Shown piece after piece: positions 45,893-55,502 of a DNA stretch of 64,000 nucleotides (its first letter is position 1; every line of letters begins with the position of its first letter). Origin of the DNA: Pseudomonas caricapapayae (lineage in GTDB: Bacteria > Pseudomonadota > Gammaproteobacteria > Pseudomonadales > Pseudomonadaceae); assembly GCF_001400735.1 (NCBI RefSeq), contig NZ_LJPW01000041.1, positions 30,804 to 94,803 on the forward strand, read 5' to 3'. The notes beneath the pieces were generated by a model that saw only the letters and a program-made list of their open reading frames with translations, had not been told where the DNA came from and did no database searches. Position numbers and translations under genes: made by a program.

Positions 45893-48356
45893 ACATTCCC
45901 CATCCATGACCCAGGCCGAAATGCTTGCCGTGTTTCAGCAAGGTCTGAGCACTGGCGTTGGCCGCAGCGTCAAGCACGACAGCGCCGACAAGCACGTATC
46001 CGGCGAGGCGGTGTATATCGATGACCGCCTGGAGTTTCCCAATCAGTTGCATGTGTACGCACGTCTGTCCGACCGTGCCCACGCGCGAATCATCAGCATT
46101 GACACCACACCCTGCCATGCTTTCGACGGCGTACGCATTGCGATTACCCATGAGGATATTCCAGGGCTGAAAGACATCGGTCCGCTGCTGCCCGGCGACC
46201 CGCTGCTGGCCATCGACACGGTTGAATTCGTCGGCCAGCCGGTGCTCGCCGTGGCCGCGCGTGATCTGGATGTCGCACGACAGGCGGCAATGGCAGCGAT
46301 CATCGAATACGAAGACCTGGAGCCGGTGCTGGATGTGGTTCAGGCGCTGCGGCAGAAACACTTCGTGCTCGACAGCCACACGCACAAGCGTGGTGATTCA
46401 GCGGCGGCTCTGCAACGTGCCACGCACCGCTTGCAGGGCAATCTGCACATCGGCGGCCAGGAACATTTTTATCTGGAAACGCAGATATCCTCGGTGATGC
46501 CGACCGAAGACGGCGGCATGATCGTCTATTGCTCGACCCAGAACCCCACGGAAATCCAGAAGCTGGTGGCCGAGGTACTGGGCGTGCCGATGAACCGGAT
46601 CGTGGTCGACATGCGCCGCATGGGCGGCGGTTTTGGCGGCAAGGAGACCCAGGCGGCCAGCCCGGCATGCCTGTGCGCCGTTATTGCCCGACTCACCGGC
46701 CAGCCCACCAAGATGCGCCTGCAACGCTTCGAAGACATGCAGATGACCGGCAAACGCCACCCGTTCTACATCGAGTACGACGTGGGCTTCGACGACGACG
46801 GTCGCTTGCAGGGCATACAGCTGGATCTGGCCGGCAACTGTGGCTATTCGCCGGACCTCTCGGCGTCCATCGTCGACCGCGCCATGTTCCACGCCGACAA
46901 CGCCTATTATCTGGGCGAAGCCACCGTCAACGGCCATCGCTGCAAGACACACACGGCTTCCAACACGGCCTACCGGGGCTTTGGCGGCCCGCAAGGCATG
47001 GTCGCCATCGAAGAGGTCATGGACTGCATCGCTCGCTTCCTCGGCAAAGACCCGCTGGCAGTGCGCAAAGCCAACTATTACGGCAAGACCGAGCGTAACG
47101 TCACGCACTATTACCAGACAGTCGAACACAACCTGCTGGAAGAGATGACCGCCGACCTGGAGCAGAGCAGTCAATATGCCGAACGCCGCGAAGCCATTCG
47201 TGCGTTCAACGCAAGCAGCCCGATTCTGAAAAAAGGCCTGGCACTCACGCCGGTCAAATTCGGCATATCCTTTACCGCCAGCTTCCTCAATCAGGCAGGG
47301 GCGCTGATCCACATCTACACCGACGGCAGCATCCACCTGAACCACGGCGGCACCGAGATGGGCCAGGGTTTGAACACCAAAGTCGCGCAGGTCGTGGCCG
47401 AAGTGTTTCAGGTGGACATCGACCGTATCCAGATCACTGCCACCAACACCGACAAGGTGCCGAACACCTCGCCCACGGCGGCCTCCAGCGGCACCGACCT
47501 GAACGGCAAGGCCGCCCAGAATGCCGCCGAAATCCTCAAGCAGCGGCTGGTGGAGTTTGCCGCCCGGCACTATCAGGTGGCGCAAACAGACGTCGAGTTC
47601 CGTAACGGTCACGTGCGGATCGGCGACAGGTTTCTGCCTTTCGCCGAGTTGGCACAACTGGCGTGGATGGGGCAGGTGTCACTGTCCAGCACGGGTTATT
47701 ACAAGACGCCGAAGATCTTCTACGACCGCAGTCAGGCGCGTGGCCGACCGTTCTATTACTACGCGTTTGGCGCGGCCTGCGTCGAGGTCATCGTCGATAC
47801 CCTGACAGGCGAATACAAAATGTTGCGTACTGACATCCTGCACGATGTCGGTGCCTCGCTGAACCCGGCCATCGACATCGGTCAGGTCGAAGGCGGCTAC
47901 ATTCAGGGCGCAGGCTGGTTGACCACCGAGGAACTGGTATGGAACGACAAGGGCAAACTGATGACCAGTGGTCCGGCGTCCTACAAGATCCCGGCGGTGG
48001 CAGACATGCCGCTCGATATGCGTATCAAGCTGGTGGAAAACCGCAAGAACCCGGAAGACACCGTGTTCCACTCCAAGGCTGTGGGCGAGCCGCCGTTCAT
48101 GCTCGGCATCGCCGCGTGGTGCGCCATCAAGGATGCCGTGGCGAGCCTGGGTGACTACCGTCATCAGCCCGATATCGACGCCCCGGCGACACCGGAAAAA
48201 GTGTTGTGGGGCTGTGAGCAGATGCGTCGGAACAGCGCTGCGCGTTGCGCATCGAGCGCGCGCGCCGAGCCGGTTGTAGTTGCACTTCCCACTGTGGGAG
48301 CGGGCTTGCTTGCGAAGGCGTCCGTTGGCAACGATGCCGACAGGGAGCAGAAATGA
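45885..48356 (+). CDS. xdhB: Xanthine dehydrogenase molybdopterin subunit
   Basis: An 823-residue Mo-cofactor subunit oxidising hypoxanthine and xanthine to urate. Mo-co binding regions GGGFGGKETQ, AYRGFGGPQGM and GTEMGQGLNTK are present, with the active-site Glu near GEPPFMLG. The family normally ends soon after LWGCEQMR; here a tail of about 45 residues follows, part of which is read from a Pseudomonas REP sequence (48293-48320). The stop overlaps the xdhC start (ATGA). Confidence 0.95.
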   Translation: MSEHSPSMTQAEMLAVFQQGLSTGVGRSVKHDSADKHVSGEAVYIDDRLEFPNQLHVYARLSDRAHARIISIDTTPCHAFDGVRIAITHEDIPGLKDIGPLLPGDPLLAIDTVEFVGQPVLAVAARDLDVARQAAMAAIIEYEDLEPVLDVVQALRQKHFVLDSHTHKRGDSAAALQRATHRLQGNLHIGGQEHFYLETQISSVMPTEDGGMIVYCSTQNPTEIQKLVAEVLGVPMNRIVVDMRRMGGGFGGKETQAASPACLCAVIARLTGQPTKMRLQRFEDMQMTGKRHPFYIEYDVGFDDDGRLQGIQLDLAGNCGYSPDLSASIVDRAMFHADNAYYLGEATVNGHRCKTHTASNTAYRGFGGPQGMVAIEEVMDCIARFLGKDPLAVRKANYYGKTERNVTHYYQTVEHNLLEEMTADLEQSSQYAERREAIRAFNASSPILKKGLALTPVKFGISFTASFLNQAGALIHIYTDGSIHLNHGGTEMGQGLNTKVAQVVAEVFQVDIDRIQITATNTDKVPNTSPTAASSGTDLNGKAAQNAAEILKQRLVEFAARHYQVAQTDVEFRNGHVRIGDRFLPFAELAQLAWMGQVSLSSTGYYKTPKIFYDRSQARGRPFYYYAFGAACVEVIVDTLTGEYKMLRTDILHDVGASLNPAIDIGQVEGGYIQGAGWLTTEELVWNDKGKLMTSGPASYKIPAVADMPLDMRIKLVENRKNPEDTVFHSKAVGEPPFMLGIAAWCAIKDAVASLGDYRHQPDIDAPATPEKVLWGCEQMRRNSAARCASSARAEPVVVALPTVGAGLLAKASVGNDADREQK
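48293..48320. repeat. Pseudomonas REP element inside the 3' end of xdhB
   Basis: TGTGGGAGCGGGCTTGCTTG continuing with CGAAGG is the well-known REP core of Pseudomonas chromosomes, normally intergenic. Here it is read in frame as about ten C-terminal residues (VGAGLLAKA) of XdhB. Confidence 0.75.
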
Positions 48357-49222
48357 ACAACTGGATCAGCGCCCTGGCCGAGCTACAGGCCCGTGGAGAA
48401 CCCGGCATCCTGGTGACCATTATCGAGGAACTGGGCTCGACGCCGCGCAACGCCGGCTCAAAGATGGTGGTCTGTGCCGAACGCATCCATGACACCATCG
48501 GCGGCGGCCATCTGGAATACAAAGCCATGGAAATCGCCCGCGAGATGCTTGCCAGCGGCTCCCGGCAGACGCGGCTGGAGCGCTTCAACCTGGGCGCGAG
48601 TCTGGGCCAGTGCTGCGGCGGCGTGAATGTGCTGCTGTTCGAACCGATGGGCGAGCCTGTCGCACAGATCGCGGTGTTCGGTGCCGGTCATGTCGGTCGT
48701 GCGCTGGTGCCGCTGCTGGCCAGCCTGCCCTGCCGGGTGCGCTGGATCGACGGCCGTGACAATGAATTCCCAGCGTCGATGCCCGAGGGCGTGTTGAAAG
48801 TCGTCACTGACGAGCCGGTCGACGAAGTCGCGCAACTGCCCGTCGGCACTTATTGCATCGTCATGACCCACAACCATCAACTTGATCTGGAACTGACCGC
48901 CGCCATCCTCAAGCGTGGCGACTTCGGCTATTTCGGGCTGATCGGCTCGAAAACCAAACGCGTCAAGTTCGAACACCGCTTGCTGGAACGCGGTTTCGAC
49001 GCCAGCCTGCTGCAACGCATGCGCTGCCCGATGGGGCTGGCAGAAGTCAAAGGCAAGCTGCCCATTGAAATCGCAGTGTCCATCGCAGCCGAAATAATCG
49101 CCACTTACAATGTCAGTTTTGGCCAGCACAGCGCCAATGCCGAACCTATCGCCAGACTGCTGCCCGCATCGCGCCGCAGCCAGTCGCAATGGCCGCAGTC
49201 AGTCCCAACGAGAGTCCCATGA
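48353..49222 (+). CDS. xdhC: Xanthine dehydrogenase accessory protein
   Basis: A 289-residue XdhC that binds molybdenum cofactor, helps its sulfuration and inserts it into XdhB. N-terminal LVTIIEELGSTPRNAGSKM and GGGHLEYKA, the cysteines in GQCCGGVN, and a Rossmann-like C-terminal half (VFGAGHVGRALVPLL, GLIGSKTKRVKF). The ATG at 48353 overlaps the xdhB stop, and its own stop overlaps guaD, so all four genes are coupled. Confidence 0.95.
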   Translation: MNNWISALAELQARGEPGILVTIIEELGSTPRNAGSKMVVCAERIHDTIGGGHLEYKAMEIAREMLASGSRQTRLERFNLGASLGQCCGGVNVLLFEPMGEPVAQIAVFGAGHVGRALVPLLASLPCRVRWIDGRDNEFPASMPEGVLKVVTDEPVDEVAQLPVGTYCIVMTHNHQLDLELTAAILKRGDFGYFGLIGSKTKRVKFEHRLLERGFDASLLQRMRCPMGLAEVKGKLPIEIAVSIAAEIIATYNVSFGQHSANAEPIARLLPASRRSQSQWPQSVPTRVP

Positions 49223-50532
49223 GTTCAGTTTCCCGCCGTACAGCCTACCGCGCCGCCATCGTTCATAGCATCGCCGACCCCGCCGAGCGGGAGGTCGATG
49301 CTTCTTATGAGTATTTCGCCGACGGCCTGCTGCTGGTCGAGGACGGCAAAATCGTGTCGGTGGGCCCTGCTGCCGATCTGCTCGACAGCCTCGACAACGA
49401 CGTCGAGCTGATCGAGTATCCAGACGCCCTGATCACCCCGGGCTTCATTGACACCCATATCCACTTGCCGCAGACCGGCATGATCGGTGCCTACGGCGAA
49501 CAGCTGCTGGACTGGCTCAACACTTACACCTTCCCCTGCGAAAGCCAGTTCGCCGACCCTGAGCATTCGGCGCAAGTGGCGGACATCTTCATCAAGGAGC
49601 TGTTGCGCAACGGTACGACCACAGCACTGGTCTTCGGCAGTGTGCATAAGGAGTCGGTCGAAGCTTTTTTCAGTGCGGCGCAGGCGCTTGATCTGCGCAT
49701 GATCGCCGGCAAGGTGATGATGGACCGCAACGCGCCGGATTATCTGGTCGACACGCCGGAATCCGGCTATGCCGACAGCAAGGCGTTGATCGAGCGCTGG
49801 CATGGCAAGGGCCGCTTGAGTTATGCCGTAACGCCACGTTTTGCACCGACCAGCAGCCCGGCACAGCTGCGCCTCGCCGGGCAGCTGCTCACCGAATACC
49901 CTGGCCTGTACATGCAGACCCACCTTAGCGAAAACCTTCAGGAAATCGAGTGGGTCAAGGGGTTGTTCCCGGAGCGCGAGCACTACCTGGACGTCTACGA
50001 TCACTTCAACCTGCTCGGCGAGCGCTCGGTATTCGCCCATGGCGTGCACCTGTGCGACGAGCAATGTGCGCGACTGGCGCAGACCGGCTCGGCGATTGCC
50101 TTCTGCCCGACGTCCAACCTGTTTCTGGGCAGCGGCCTGTTCAACCTGCCGATGGCCGAAAAGCACAAGATCAATGTCGGCCTGGGCACCGACGTAGGCG
50201 GCGGCACCAGTTTTTCGATCCTGCAAACCTTGAACGAAGCCTACAAGGTCATGCAAATGCAGGGTGCGCGGCTCAGCCCGTTCAAGTCACTGTATCTGGC
50301 GACATTGGGCGGTGCACGGGCACTGCGGCTGGAAGACAAGGTCGGCAGCCTCAAGCCTGGCAACGAGGCTGACTTTCTGGTGCTCGACTACAACGCCACC
50401 CCGCTGCTGTCGTACCGATTGAAGCAGGCCAAAGGCATCGAAGAAATCCTGTTTGTGCTGATGACGATCGGCGATGACCGGACCGTGAAACAAACCTGGT
50501 CGGGTGGACGGTTGGTGCATGAGCGTGGTTGA
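49219..50532 (+). CDS. guaD: Guanine deaminase
   Basis: A 437-residue amidohydrolase converting guanine to xanthine for XdhAB. Metal ligands: DTHIHLPQTGMIG (HxH), QTHLSEN (His), FAHGVHL (His) and GTDVGGGTSFS (Asp). ATG at 49219 overlaps the xdhC stop as ATGA and gives the usual N-terminus; the in-frame ATG at 49189 would sit inside xdhC. Followed by a REP-like intergenic stretch (50560-50660). Confidence 0.95.
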   Translation: MSSVSRRTAYRAAIVHSIADPAEREVDASYEYFADGLLLVEDGKIVSVGPAADLLDSLDNDVELIEYPDALITPGFIDTHIHLPQTGMIGAYGEQLLDWLNTYTFPCESQFADPEHSAQVADIFIKELLRNGTTTALVFGSVHKESVEAFFSAAQALDLRMIAGKVMMDRNAPDYLVDTPESGYADSKALIERWHGKGRLSYAVTPRFAPTSSPAQLRLAGQLLTEYPGLYMQTHLSENLQEIEWVKGLFPEREHYLDVYDHFNLLGERSVFAHGVHLCDEQCARLAQTGSAIAFCPTSNLFLGSGLFNLPMAEKHKINVGLGTDVGGGTSFSILQTLNEAYKVMQMQGARLSPFKSLYLATLGGARALRLEDKVGSLKPGNEADFLVLDYNATPLLSYRLKQAKGIEEILFVLMTIGDDRTVKQTWSGGRLVHERG

Positions 50533-50687
50533 ACCTGCGTTCCTGCACAGCTCTCGACCCTCACGTTCCAGCCTGGGGATGCGGCTCGCGACGCTCTGTC
50601 GCAAGAGGGCGTGAACCGTTCGGAACGGCATGACAATGGGGGCGTCGCACGATAGGCATTCACGATAGTTAAACTATCCGTGCAGCC

Positions 50688-51431
50688 TCAACGCCCCGGC
50701 TTTTTCCTGCTCATGACATGTGAAAACACTGCCTGCAAATCATCCGAGGCACTGTCTTCGTCGAGGTTGAGTTTGCTGTCGATGTGGTCCATGTGGTGCA
50801 TCATCAGGTCGACGGCCAGCGCTGTATTACGCGACTCGATGGCGTCGATCAAGCGGGCGTGTTCGTCGTAGGAACAATGCGTGCGGTTGCCGGATTCATA
50901 CTGGGCGATGATCAATGACGTCTGCGACACCAGGCTGCGCTGGAAGCTGATCAGCGGCGCATTTCTGGCGGCTACGGCCAGTTGCAGATGAAACTCTCCG
51001 GACAGGCGGATACCTGCGCCACGGTCACCACGGGCAAAGCTGTCGCGCTCATCGCTGACCAGTTGACGCAGGTCGGCCAGTTGCTCTTCAGTGGCGTGCT
51101 CGACCGCCAGTTCAGTGATTGCCTTCTCGACCATGCGCCGGGCAAAAAACACCTGACGCGCCTCTTCAACGCTGGGGCTGGCGACCACGGCCCCCCGGTT
51201 GGGGCGCAATAATACGACGCCCTCATGCCCGAGCCGCGACAAGGCGCGACGAATGATGGTGCGGCTGACACCAAAAATCTCGCCCAGCGCCTCCTCGCTC
51301 AATTTGGTACCAGGTGCCAGCCGCTGCTCCAGAATGGCATCGAAAACATGCTCGTAAACGATATCGTCCTGAGTAACGCTGCGGCTGGCGCTGCGCGGCT
51401 GTTTCTTGAGAGGCAGGGACTGGTCGTTCAT
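50688..51431 (-). CDS. GntR-family regulator, FCD subfamily (candidate urate/allantoin regulator)
   Basis: A 247-residue regulator. Winged helix (DIVYEHVFDAILEQRLAPGTKLSEEALGE ... VSRTIIRRALSRLGHEG) and an FCD ligand domain with the metal/ligand His residues (SGEFHLQLA, HHMDHIDSK). It lies between guaD and uraH in the purine cluster, and the palindrome TTGTACACAG is 44 bases before its ATG; related sites precede uraH and puuE. ATG at 51431; GTG two codons upstream is possible. Confidence 0.88.
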   Translation of the reverse strand: MNDQSLPLKKQPRSASRSVTQDDIVYEHVFDAILEQRLAPGTKLSEEALGEIFGVSRTIIRRALSRLGHEGVVLLRPNRGAVVASPSVEEARQVFFARRMVEKAITELAVEHATEEQLADLRQLVSDERDSFARGDRGAGIRLSGEFHLQLAVAARNAPLISFQRSLVSQTSLIIAQYESGNRTHCSYDEHARLIDAIESRNTALAVDLMMHHMDHIDSKLNLDEDSASDDLQAVFSHVMSRKKPGR

Positions 51432-51474
51432 GGGCACTCGTGCGCAGGTGGGTTACGGCGTCGGGACGGACGCA

Positions 51475-51484
51475 TTGTACACAG
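51475..51484. promoter_or_regulatory. Operator-like site B1
   Basis: TTGTACACAG, a near palindrome of the form YTGTAYACAR, just before the second gntR gene. Related sites are at 51993 and 52210. Inferred GntR operator. Confidence 0.5.
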
Positions 51485-51542
51485 GGCAAAACCGCAAACG
51501 CGCGCAAAAAAAAGCCCGCAGTGTGGGGCGGGCAAGAGGTAT

Positions 51543-51896
51543 TCAGCTGCCCCGGTACGTCGAGTAGCTGTATGGCGAGATTAACAGCGGCACGTGAAAG
51601 TGCTCCTGACCTGCATCAATGCCGAAGCGCAGCACCACCTCATCCAGAAAAGCTGGCTCGTTCAGGACCACACCGCGTGCGCGGTAGTAATCGCCGGCCT
51701 TGAAGTGCAGTTGATAGACGCCGGAGCGATACGTGTCACCTTGCAATAAAGGCGCATCGCAGCGTCCGTCGCTGTTGGTGACCGCGCTGACAAGGTGCAG
51801 CAGTTGCTGATCTTCGACACGATACAACTCAATGCGGATGGCACTGCCTGGGCAACCGTGGGCGGAATCCAGTACGTGTGTGGTCAATTTCCCCAA
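51543..51896 (-). CDS. uraH: 5-hydroxyisourate hydrolase
   Basis: A 117-residue transthyretin-related enzyme hydrolysing 5-hydroxyisourate to OHCU. The N-terminal LTTHVLDSAHGCPG with the catalytic His and the C-terminal tetrapeptide YRGS are diagnostic. TTG at 51896 is chosen: AGGAG lies seven bases upstream and the product starts (M)GKLTTHV as in other Pseudomonas. Transcribed toward gntR; divergent from puuE over 400 bases that hold three operator-like repeats. Confidence 0.93.
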   Translation of the reverse strand: MGKLTTHVLDSAHGCPGSAIRIELYRVEDQQLLHLVSAVTNSDGRCDAPLLQGDTYRSGVYQLHFKAGDYYRARGVVLNEPAFLDEVVLRFGIDAGQEHFHVPLLISPYSYSTYRGS

Positions 51897-51992
51897 AACT
51901 TCACTCCTCACCCTCAGCGATCTTGAAACAGTGCACCAATGGAGTGCTCTGTGCCGTGCGACTGCAACCGATTAAGACACTTTTGAAAAAAC

Positions 51993-52002
51993 CTGTACAC
52001 AA
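51993..52002. promoter_or_regulatory. Operator-like site B2
   Basis: CTGTACACAA, of the YTGTAYACAR form, in the uraH-puuE divergent region, 97 bases from the uraH start. Inferred binding site of the second GntR regulator. Confidence 0.5.
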
Positions 52003-52107
52003 TAAAGTCTTCGCTGAGCGACAGTCGATCCCTGCGCGGCTCTTCGGGCATTCAATTGACTGAAACGAAGGGAAGCAGAGGAAAAATATCAGATTTTTTC
52101 TGATTAT

Positions 52108-52123
52108 CTGACTACTCAGGCAG
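52108..52123. promoter_or_regulatory. Operator-like palindrome A2
   Basis: CTGACT-ACTC-AGGCAG, the same palindrome as before xdhA and tsx but with one mismatch in the right arm. It lies 174 bases before puuE, in the uraH-puuE gap. Confidence 0.45.
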
Positions 52124-52209
52124 GTTTCTTGCTTGCTTTGCGTGTACCAATGCACTTCAGCGAGGAAACCTACAGGGTTACCAGCCAGGGTTACAAGCTG
52201 AAAATAAAA

Positions 52210-52219
52210 TTGTATACAA
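52210..52219. promoter_or_regulatory. Operator-like site B3
   Basis: TTGTATACAA, a perfect ten-base palindrome 78 bases before puuE. Best match of the B set. Confidence 0.55.
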
Positions 52220-52296
52220 TCTTCGCTTTGCAGTGCCGGCTTCGCCATCTGCACCGCACCTGTCTATTGCACATTACGCACAAAAGGAAGCTTGCA

Positions 52297-53226
52297 GTGA
52301 GCGCTGACTATCCACGCGACCTGATCGGTTACGGCAACAACCCGCCTCATCCACGCTGGCCGGGTGATGCGCGCATTGCCCTGTCCTTCGTGCTGAACTA
52401 CGAGGAAGGTGGCGAGCGCAATATCCTGCATGGCGACAGGGAATCAGAGGCGTTTCTGTCCGAGATGGTGGCTGCGCAGCCATTGCAGGGCCAGCGCAAC
52501 ATGAGCATGGAGTCTCTGTACGAGTACGGCAGCCGTGCCGGTGTATGGCGCATTCTCAAGCTGTTCAGGCAGTTCGATATTCCTCTGACTGTCTTCGCCG
52601 TGGCCATGGCCGCCCAGCGTCATCCGGATGTGATCCGCGCCATGGTCACCGAAGGTCACGAGATCTGCAGCCACGGCTATCGCTGGATCGACTACCAGAA
52701 CATGGACGAAGCCCAGGAGCGTGAGCACATGCGCCAGGCGATCCAGATCCTCACCGAGATCAGCGGCGAACGGCCGCTGGGCTGGTACACCGGTCGTACC
52801 GGCCCCAACACCCGGCGTCTGGTGATGGAGGAAGGCGGTTTTCTCTACGATTGCGACACCTATGACGACGACCTGCCGTACTGGGAGCCGAACAACCCGA
52901 CCGGCAAGCCGCATCTGGTCATCCCCTACACGCTGGACACCAACGACATGCGCTTCACCCAGGTGCAGGGCTTCAACAACGGCGAGCAATTCTTTCAATA
53001 CCTCAAAGACGCTTTCGACGTGCTGTATGCGGAGGGCGAAGACGCACCCAAGATGCTTTCCATCGGCCTGCATTGCCGCCTGATCGGGCGCCCTGCCCGC
53101 CTTGCCGCACTCAAGCGTTTCATTGAGTACGCCAAAGGCCATGAGCAGGTGTGGTTCACTCGACGTGTCGATATCGCCCGCCACTGGCACACTGAACATC
53201 CGTTTACCGGCAAGGCGGCACAATGA
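52297..53226 (+). CDS. puuE: Allantoinase PuuE (polysaccharide deacetylase fold)
   Basis: A 309-residue metal-independent allantoinase of the NodB/polysaccharide deacetylase fold, giving allantoate. N-terminus SADYPRDLIGYGNNPPHPRWPG is diagnostic; ALSFVLNYEEGGE and EGHEICSHGYRW are the fold motifs. GTG at 52297 with AAGGA upstream; the longer frame to 52129 would run through both operator-like sites. The stop overlaps uraD (ATGA). First gene of a puuE-uraD-alc run. Confidence 0.94.
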   Translation: MSADYPRDLIGYGNNPPHPRWPGDARIALSFVLNYEEGGERNILHGDRESEAFLSEMVAAQPLQGQRNMSMESLYEYGSRAGVWRILKLFRQFDIPLTVFAVAMAAQRHPDVIRAMVTEGHEICSHGYRWIDYQNMDEAQEREHMRQAIQILTEISGERPLGWYTGRTGPNTRRLVMEEGGFLYDCDTYDDDLPYWEPNNPTGKPHLVIPYTLDTNDMRFTQVQGFNNGEQFFQYLKDAFDVLYAEGEDAPKMLSIGLHCRLIGRPARLAALKRFIEYAKGHEQVWFTRRVDIARHWHTEHPFTGKAAQ

Positions 53227-53738
53227 GCACGTTTCAGAAGCTGACGCCCTCGAGCCTGGACAGGGATGCATTCGTCGCAGCCTTTGCCGACATCTATGAG
53301 CATTCGCCGTGGGTCGCGCAACAGGTATTCGATCAGGGCACAAGCCATGAGCTGGATCAGGTCGAGGCCCTGCACGCCCGCATGAGCAGAATTCTGCTCG
53401 GGGCCACCCACGCACAACAACTGGCGCTGATCAACGCTCACCCGGACCTGGCCGGCAAGGCCGCCGTTCAGGGTGAGCTGACTCAGGCCAGTACCGATGA
53501 ACAGGCCGGCGCCGGTATCCACCACTGCACGCCTGAAGAGTTTCAGCGTTTCACCGAGTTGAACGAGGCTTACAAGGCGCGTTTCGGCTTTCCGTTCATC
53601 ATGGCGGTCAAGGGCAGCGACAGACATAAAATTCTGGCGGCGTTCGAGCAACGCATCCATCACTCGCCCGAGGCCGAGTTCGCTTGCGCCTTGGCCGAGA
53701 TCAACAAAATCGCACTGTTTCGTCTACAGGCGCTTTGA
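53223..53738 (+). CDS. uraD: OHCU decarboxylase
   Basis: A 171-residue 2-oxo-4-hydroxy-4-carboxy-5-ureidoimidazoline decarboxylase producing S-allantoin. Marks are [21 protein letters not shown] with the catalytic His and [17 protein letters not shown] [14 protein letters not shown] at 53223 overlaps puuE by four bases. Acts right after UraH. Confidence 0.94.
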   Translation: MSTFQKLTPSSLDRDAFVAAFADIYEHSPWVAQQVFDQGTSHELDQVEALHARMSRILLGATHAQQLALINAHPDLAGKAAVQGELTQASTDEQAGAGIHHCTPEEFQRFTELNEAYKARFGFPFIMAVKGSDRHKILAAFEQRIHHSPEAEFACALAEINKIALFRLQAL

Positions 53739-53779
53739 GCGTCGCCGTTATCCACCTGTTCAGAAGGCAGACAAGAAGC

Positions 53780-54775
53780 ATGAAAGTTTACGCCGCACCG
53801 TTCGAGAAGTTCGTGAACCTGGCCGACGCACGCCTGGGCACCAAAATCCTTTCGGTCACCGATGACTGGTTCGCCGACGCCAACCGGCTGTTCCAGCCGA
53901 CCCCGGCGGTCTGGAAAGAAGGCGTGTTCGACGACAACGGCAAGTGGATGGACGGCTGGGAGTCGCGCCGCAAGCGTTTCGAAGGGTACGACAGCGCAGT
54001 GATTCGCCTCGGTGTGGCGGGAACGATCAAGGGTGTGGACATCGACACCTCGTTCTTCACCGGTAACTTCCCGCCGTCCGCGTCGCTGGAAGCGTGCTTC
54101 CTGGCTTCCGGCGAGCCGGATGAAAACACCGCCTGGACTGAGGTTCTGCCGTCCGTGGAATTGCAGGGCAACAGCCATCATTACCACGAGATCCATCACG
54201 ATCAGGCGTTCAGCCATCTGCGCTTCAACATCTACCCCGACGGCGGTGTCGCGCGTCTGCGGGTCTATGGCGTGCCGCATCGCGACTGGTCGAAAGTCAG
54301 CGAAGACGAGCAGATCGACCTGGTCGCGGCACTCAACGGCGGCCGATCGGTTGCCTGCTCGGACGAACACTACGGCAGCATGAGCAACATCCTCAATCCT
54401 GGCCGGGGCGTGAATATGGGCGACGGCTGGGAGACAGCCCGCCGTCGTACACCGGGCAACGACTGGGTGATCGTGGCGCTGGGTCACAAGGGCGAGGTCG
54501 AGAAAGTCATCGTCGATACGCTGCACTTCAAGGGCAACTACCCGGACAGCTGTTCGATTCAGGGCGCTTTCGTCAAGGGCGGCACCGACAGTCAGATCGA
54601 AACCCAGAGCCTGTTCTGGCGCGAGTTGCTGCCCAGCCAGAAGCTGACCATGCATGCCGAACACGAGTTCGTCGAGCAGATCAACGCCATCGGCCCGATC
54701 ACCCATATCCGCCTGAACGTTTTCCCGGACGGTGGCGTGAGCCGCCTGCGAGTGCTGGGCAAGGTGGCCAGATAA
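53780..54775 (+). CDS. alc: Allantoicase
   Basis: A 331-residue allantoicase splitting allantoate into ureidoglycolate and urea. It has two internally repeated beta-sandwich halves: [35 protein letters not shown] and [38 protein letters not shown] at 53780, 41 bases after uraD. Followed by a REP hairpin. Confidence 0.95.
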   Translation: MKVYAAPFEKFVNLADARLGTKILSVTDDWFADANRLFQPTPAVWKEGVFDDNGKWMDGWESRRKRFEGYDSAVIRLGVAGTIKGVDIDTSFFTGNFPPSASLEACFLASGEPDENTAWTEVLPSVELQGNSHHYHEIHHDQAFSHLRFNIYPDGGVARLRVYGVPHRDWSKVSEDEQIDLVAALNGGRSVACSDEHYGSMSNILNPGRGVNMGDGWETARRRTPGNDWVIVALGHKGEVEKVIVDTLHFKGNYPDSCSIQGAFVKGGTDSQIETQSLFWRELLPSQKLTMHAEHEFVEQINAIGPITHIRLNVFPDGGVSRLRVLGKVAR

Positions 54776-54803
54776 CAACGCGCCGCAAGGCAACGGGCTA
54801 TCG

Positions 54804-54824
54804 TTCCCACGCTCCGCGTGGGAA
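54804..54824. repeat. REP-like hairpin between alc and allA
   Basis: TTCCCACGC-TCC-GCGTGGGAA, nine-base stem with three-base loop, followed by ATGCATTTC. The flanking 54780-54930 also holds TGACGCAGAGCGT-type repeats as in the 140-bp array. May stabilise the upstream message or weaken readthrough. Confidence 0.75.
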
Positions 54825-54984
54825 TGCATTTCCGGAGGCTCTGCGTCCAGTCCTGATTGTGTGGCGCGGCGCAGAGTTGTGACGCAGAGCGTGACGAAAT
54901 GCATGTCAACGCGGAGCGCTGGCGATAGTCATCAATACGAATGTGCAAACGACCCACCCTCAAAACCATTGAAGAAGAACCCGC

Positions 54985-55497
54985 ATGCGCACACTGATAA
55001 TCGAGCCACTGACCAAGGAAGCCTTTGCGCCATTCGGTGATGTGATCGAAACCGACGGCAGCGATCACTTCATGATCAATAACGGCTCGACCATGCGCTT
55101 TCATCGTCTGGCTGACGTGCAGACCGCGCACCCGGACGACAAGGCGATCATCAGCATCTTCCGCGCCGAGGCGCTGCAGATGCCGTTGACCATTGGCATG
55201 CTGGAGCGGCACCCGCTGGGCAGCCAGGCATTCATTCCGCTGCTCGGTAACCCTTTTCTGATCGTGGTCGCGCCCGTTGGCGATGCGCCCGAATCAGCGC
55301 TGACCCGCGCCTTTGTCTCCAACGGCAGGCAGGGTATCAATTACCACCGCGGCGTCTGGCACCACCCGGTGCTGACGATAGAAAAGCAGGATGACTTTCT
55401 GGTGGTTGACCGCAGTGGCGAAGGCAACAACTGCGACGAGCATTACTTTGCCGAGAGCCAGTTGCTGGTTCTCGACCCCCACCCACTGGAAGGGTAA
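54985..55497 (+). CDS. allA: Ureidoglycolate lyase
   Basis: A 170-residue cupin-like enzyme giving glyoxylate and urea, the last step. Marks: PLTKEAFAPFGDVIE at the start, MLERHPLGSQAFIPL and NYHRGVWHHPV. ATG at 54985. Five bases before puuD. Confidence 0.95.
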   Translation: MRTLIIEPLTKEAFAPFGDVIETDGSDHFMINNGSTMRFHRLADVQTAHPDDKAIISIFRAEALQMPLTIGMLERHPLGSQAFIPLLGNPFLIVVAPVGDAPESALTRAFVSNGRQGINYHRGVWHHPVLTIEKQDDFLVVDRSGEGNNCDEHYFAESQLLVLDPHPLEG

Positions 55498-55502
55498 AAA
55501 CC

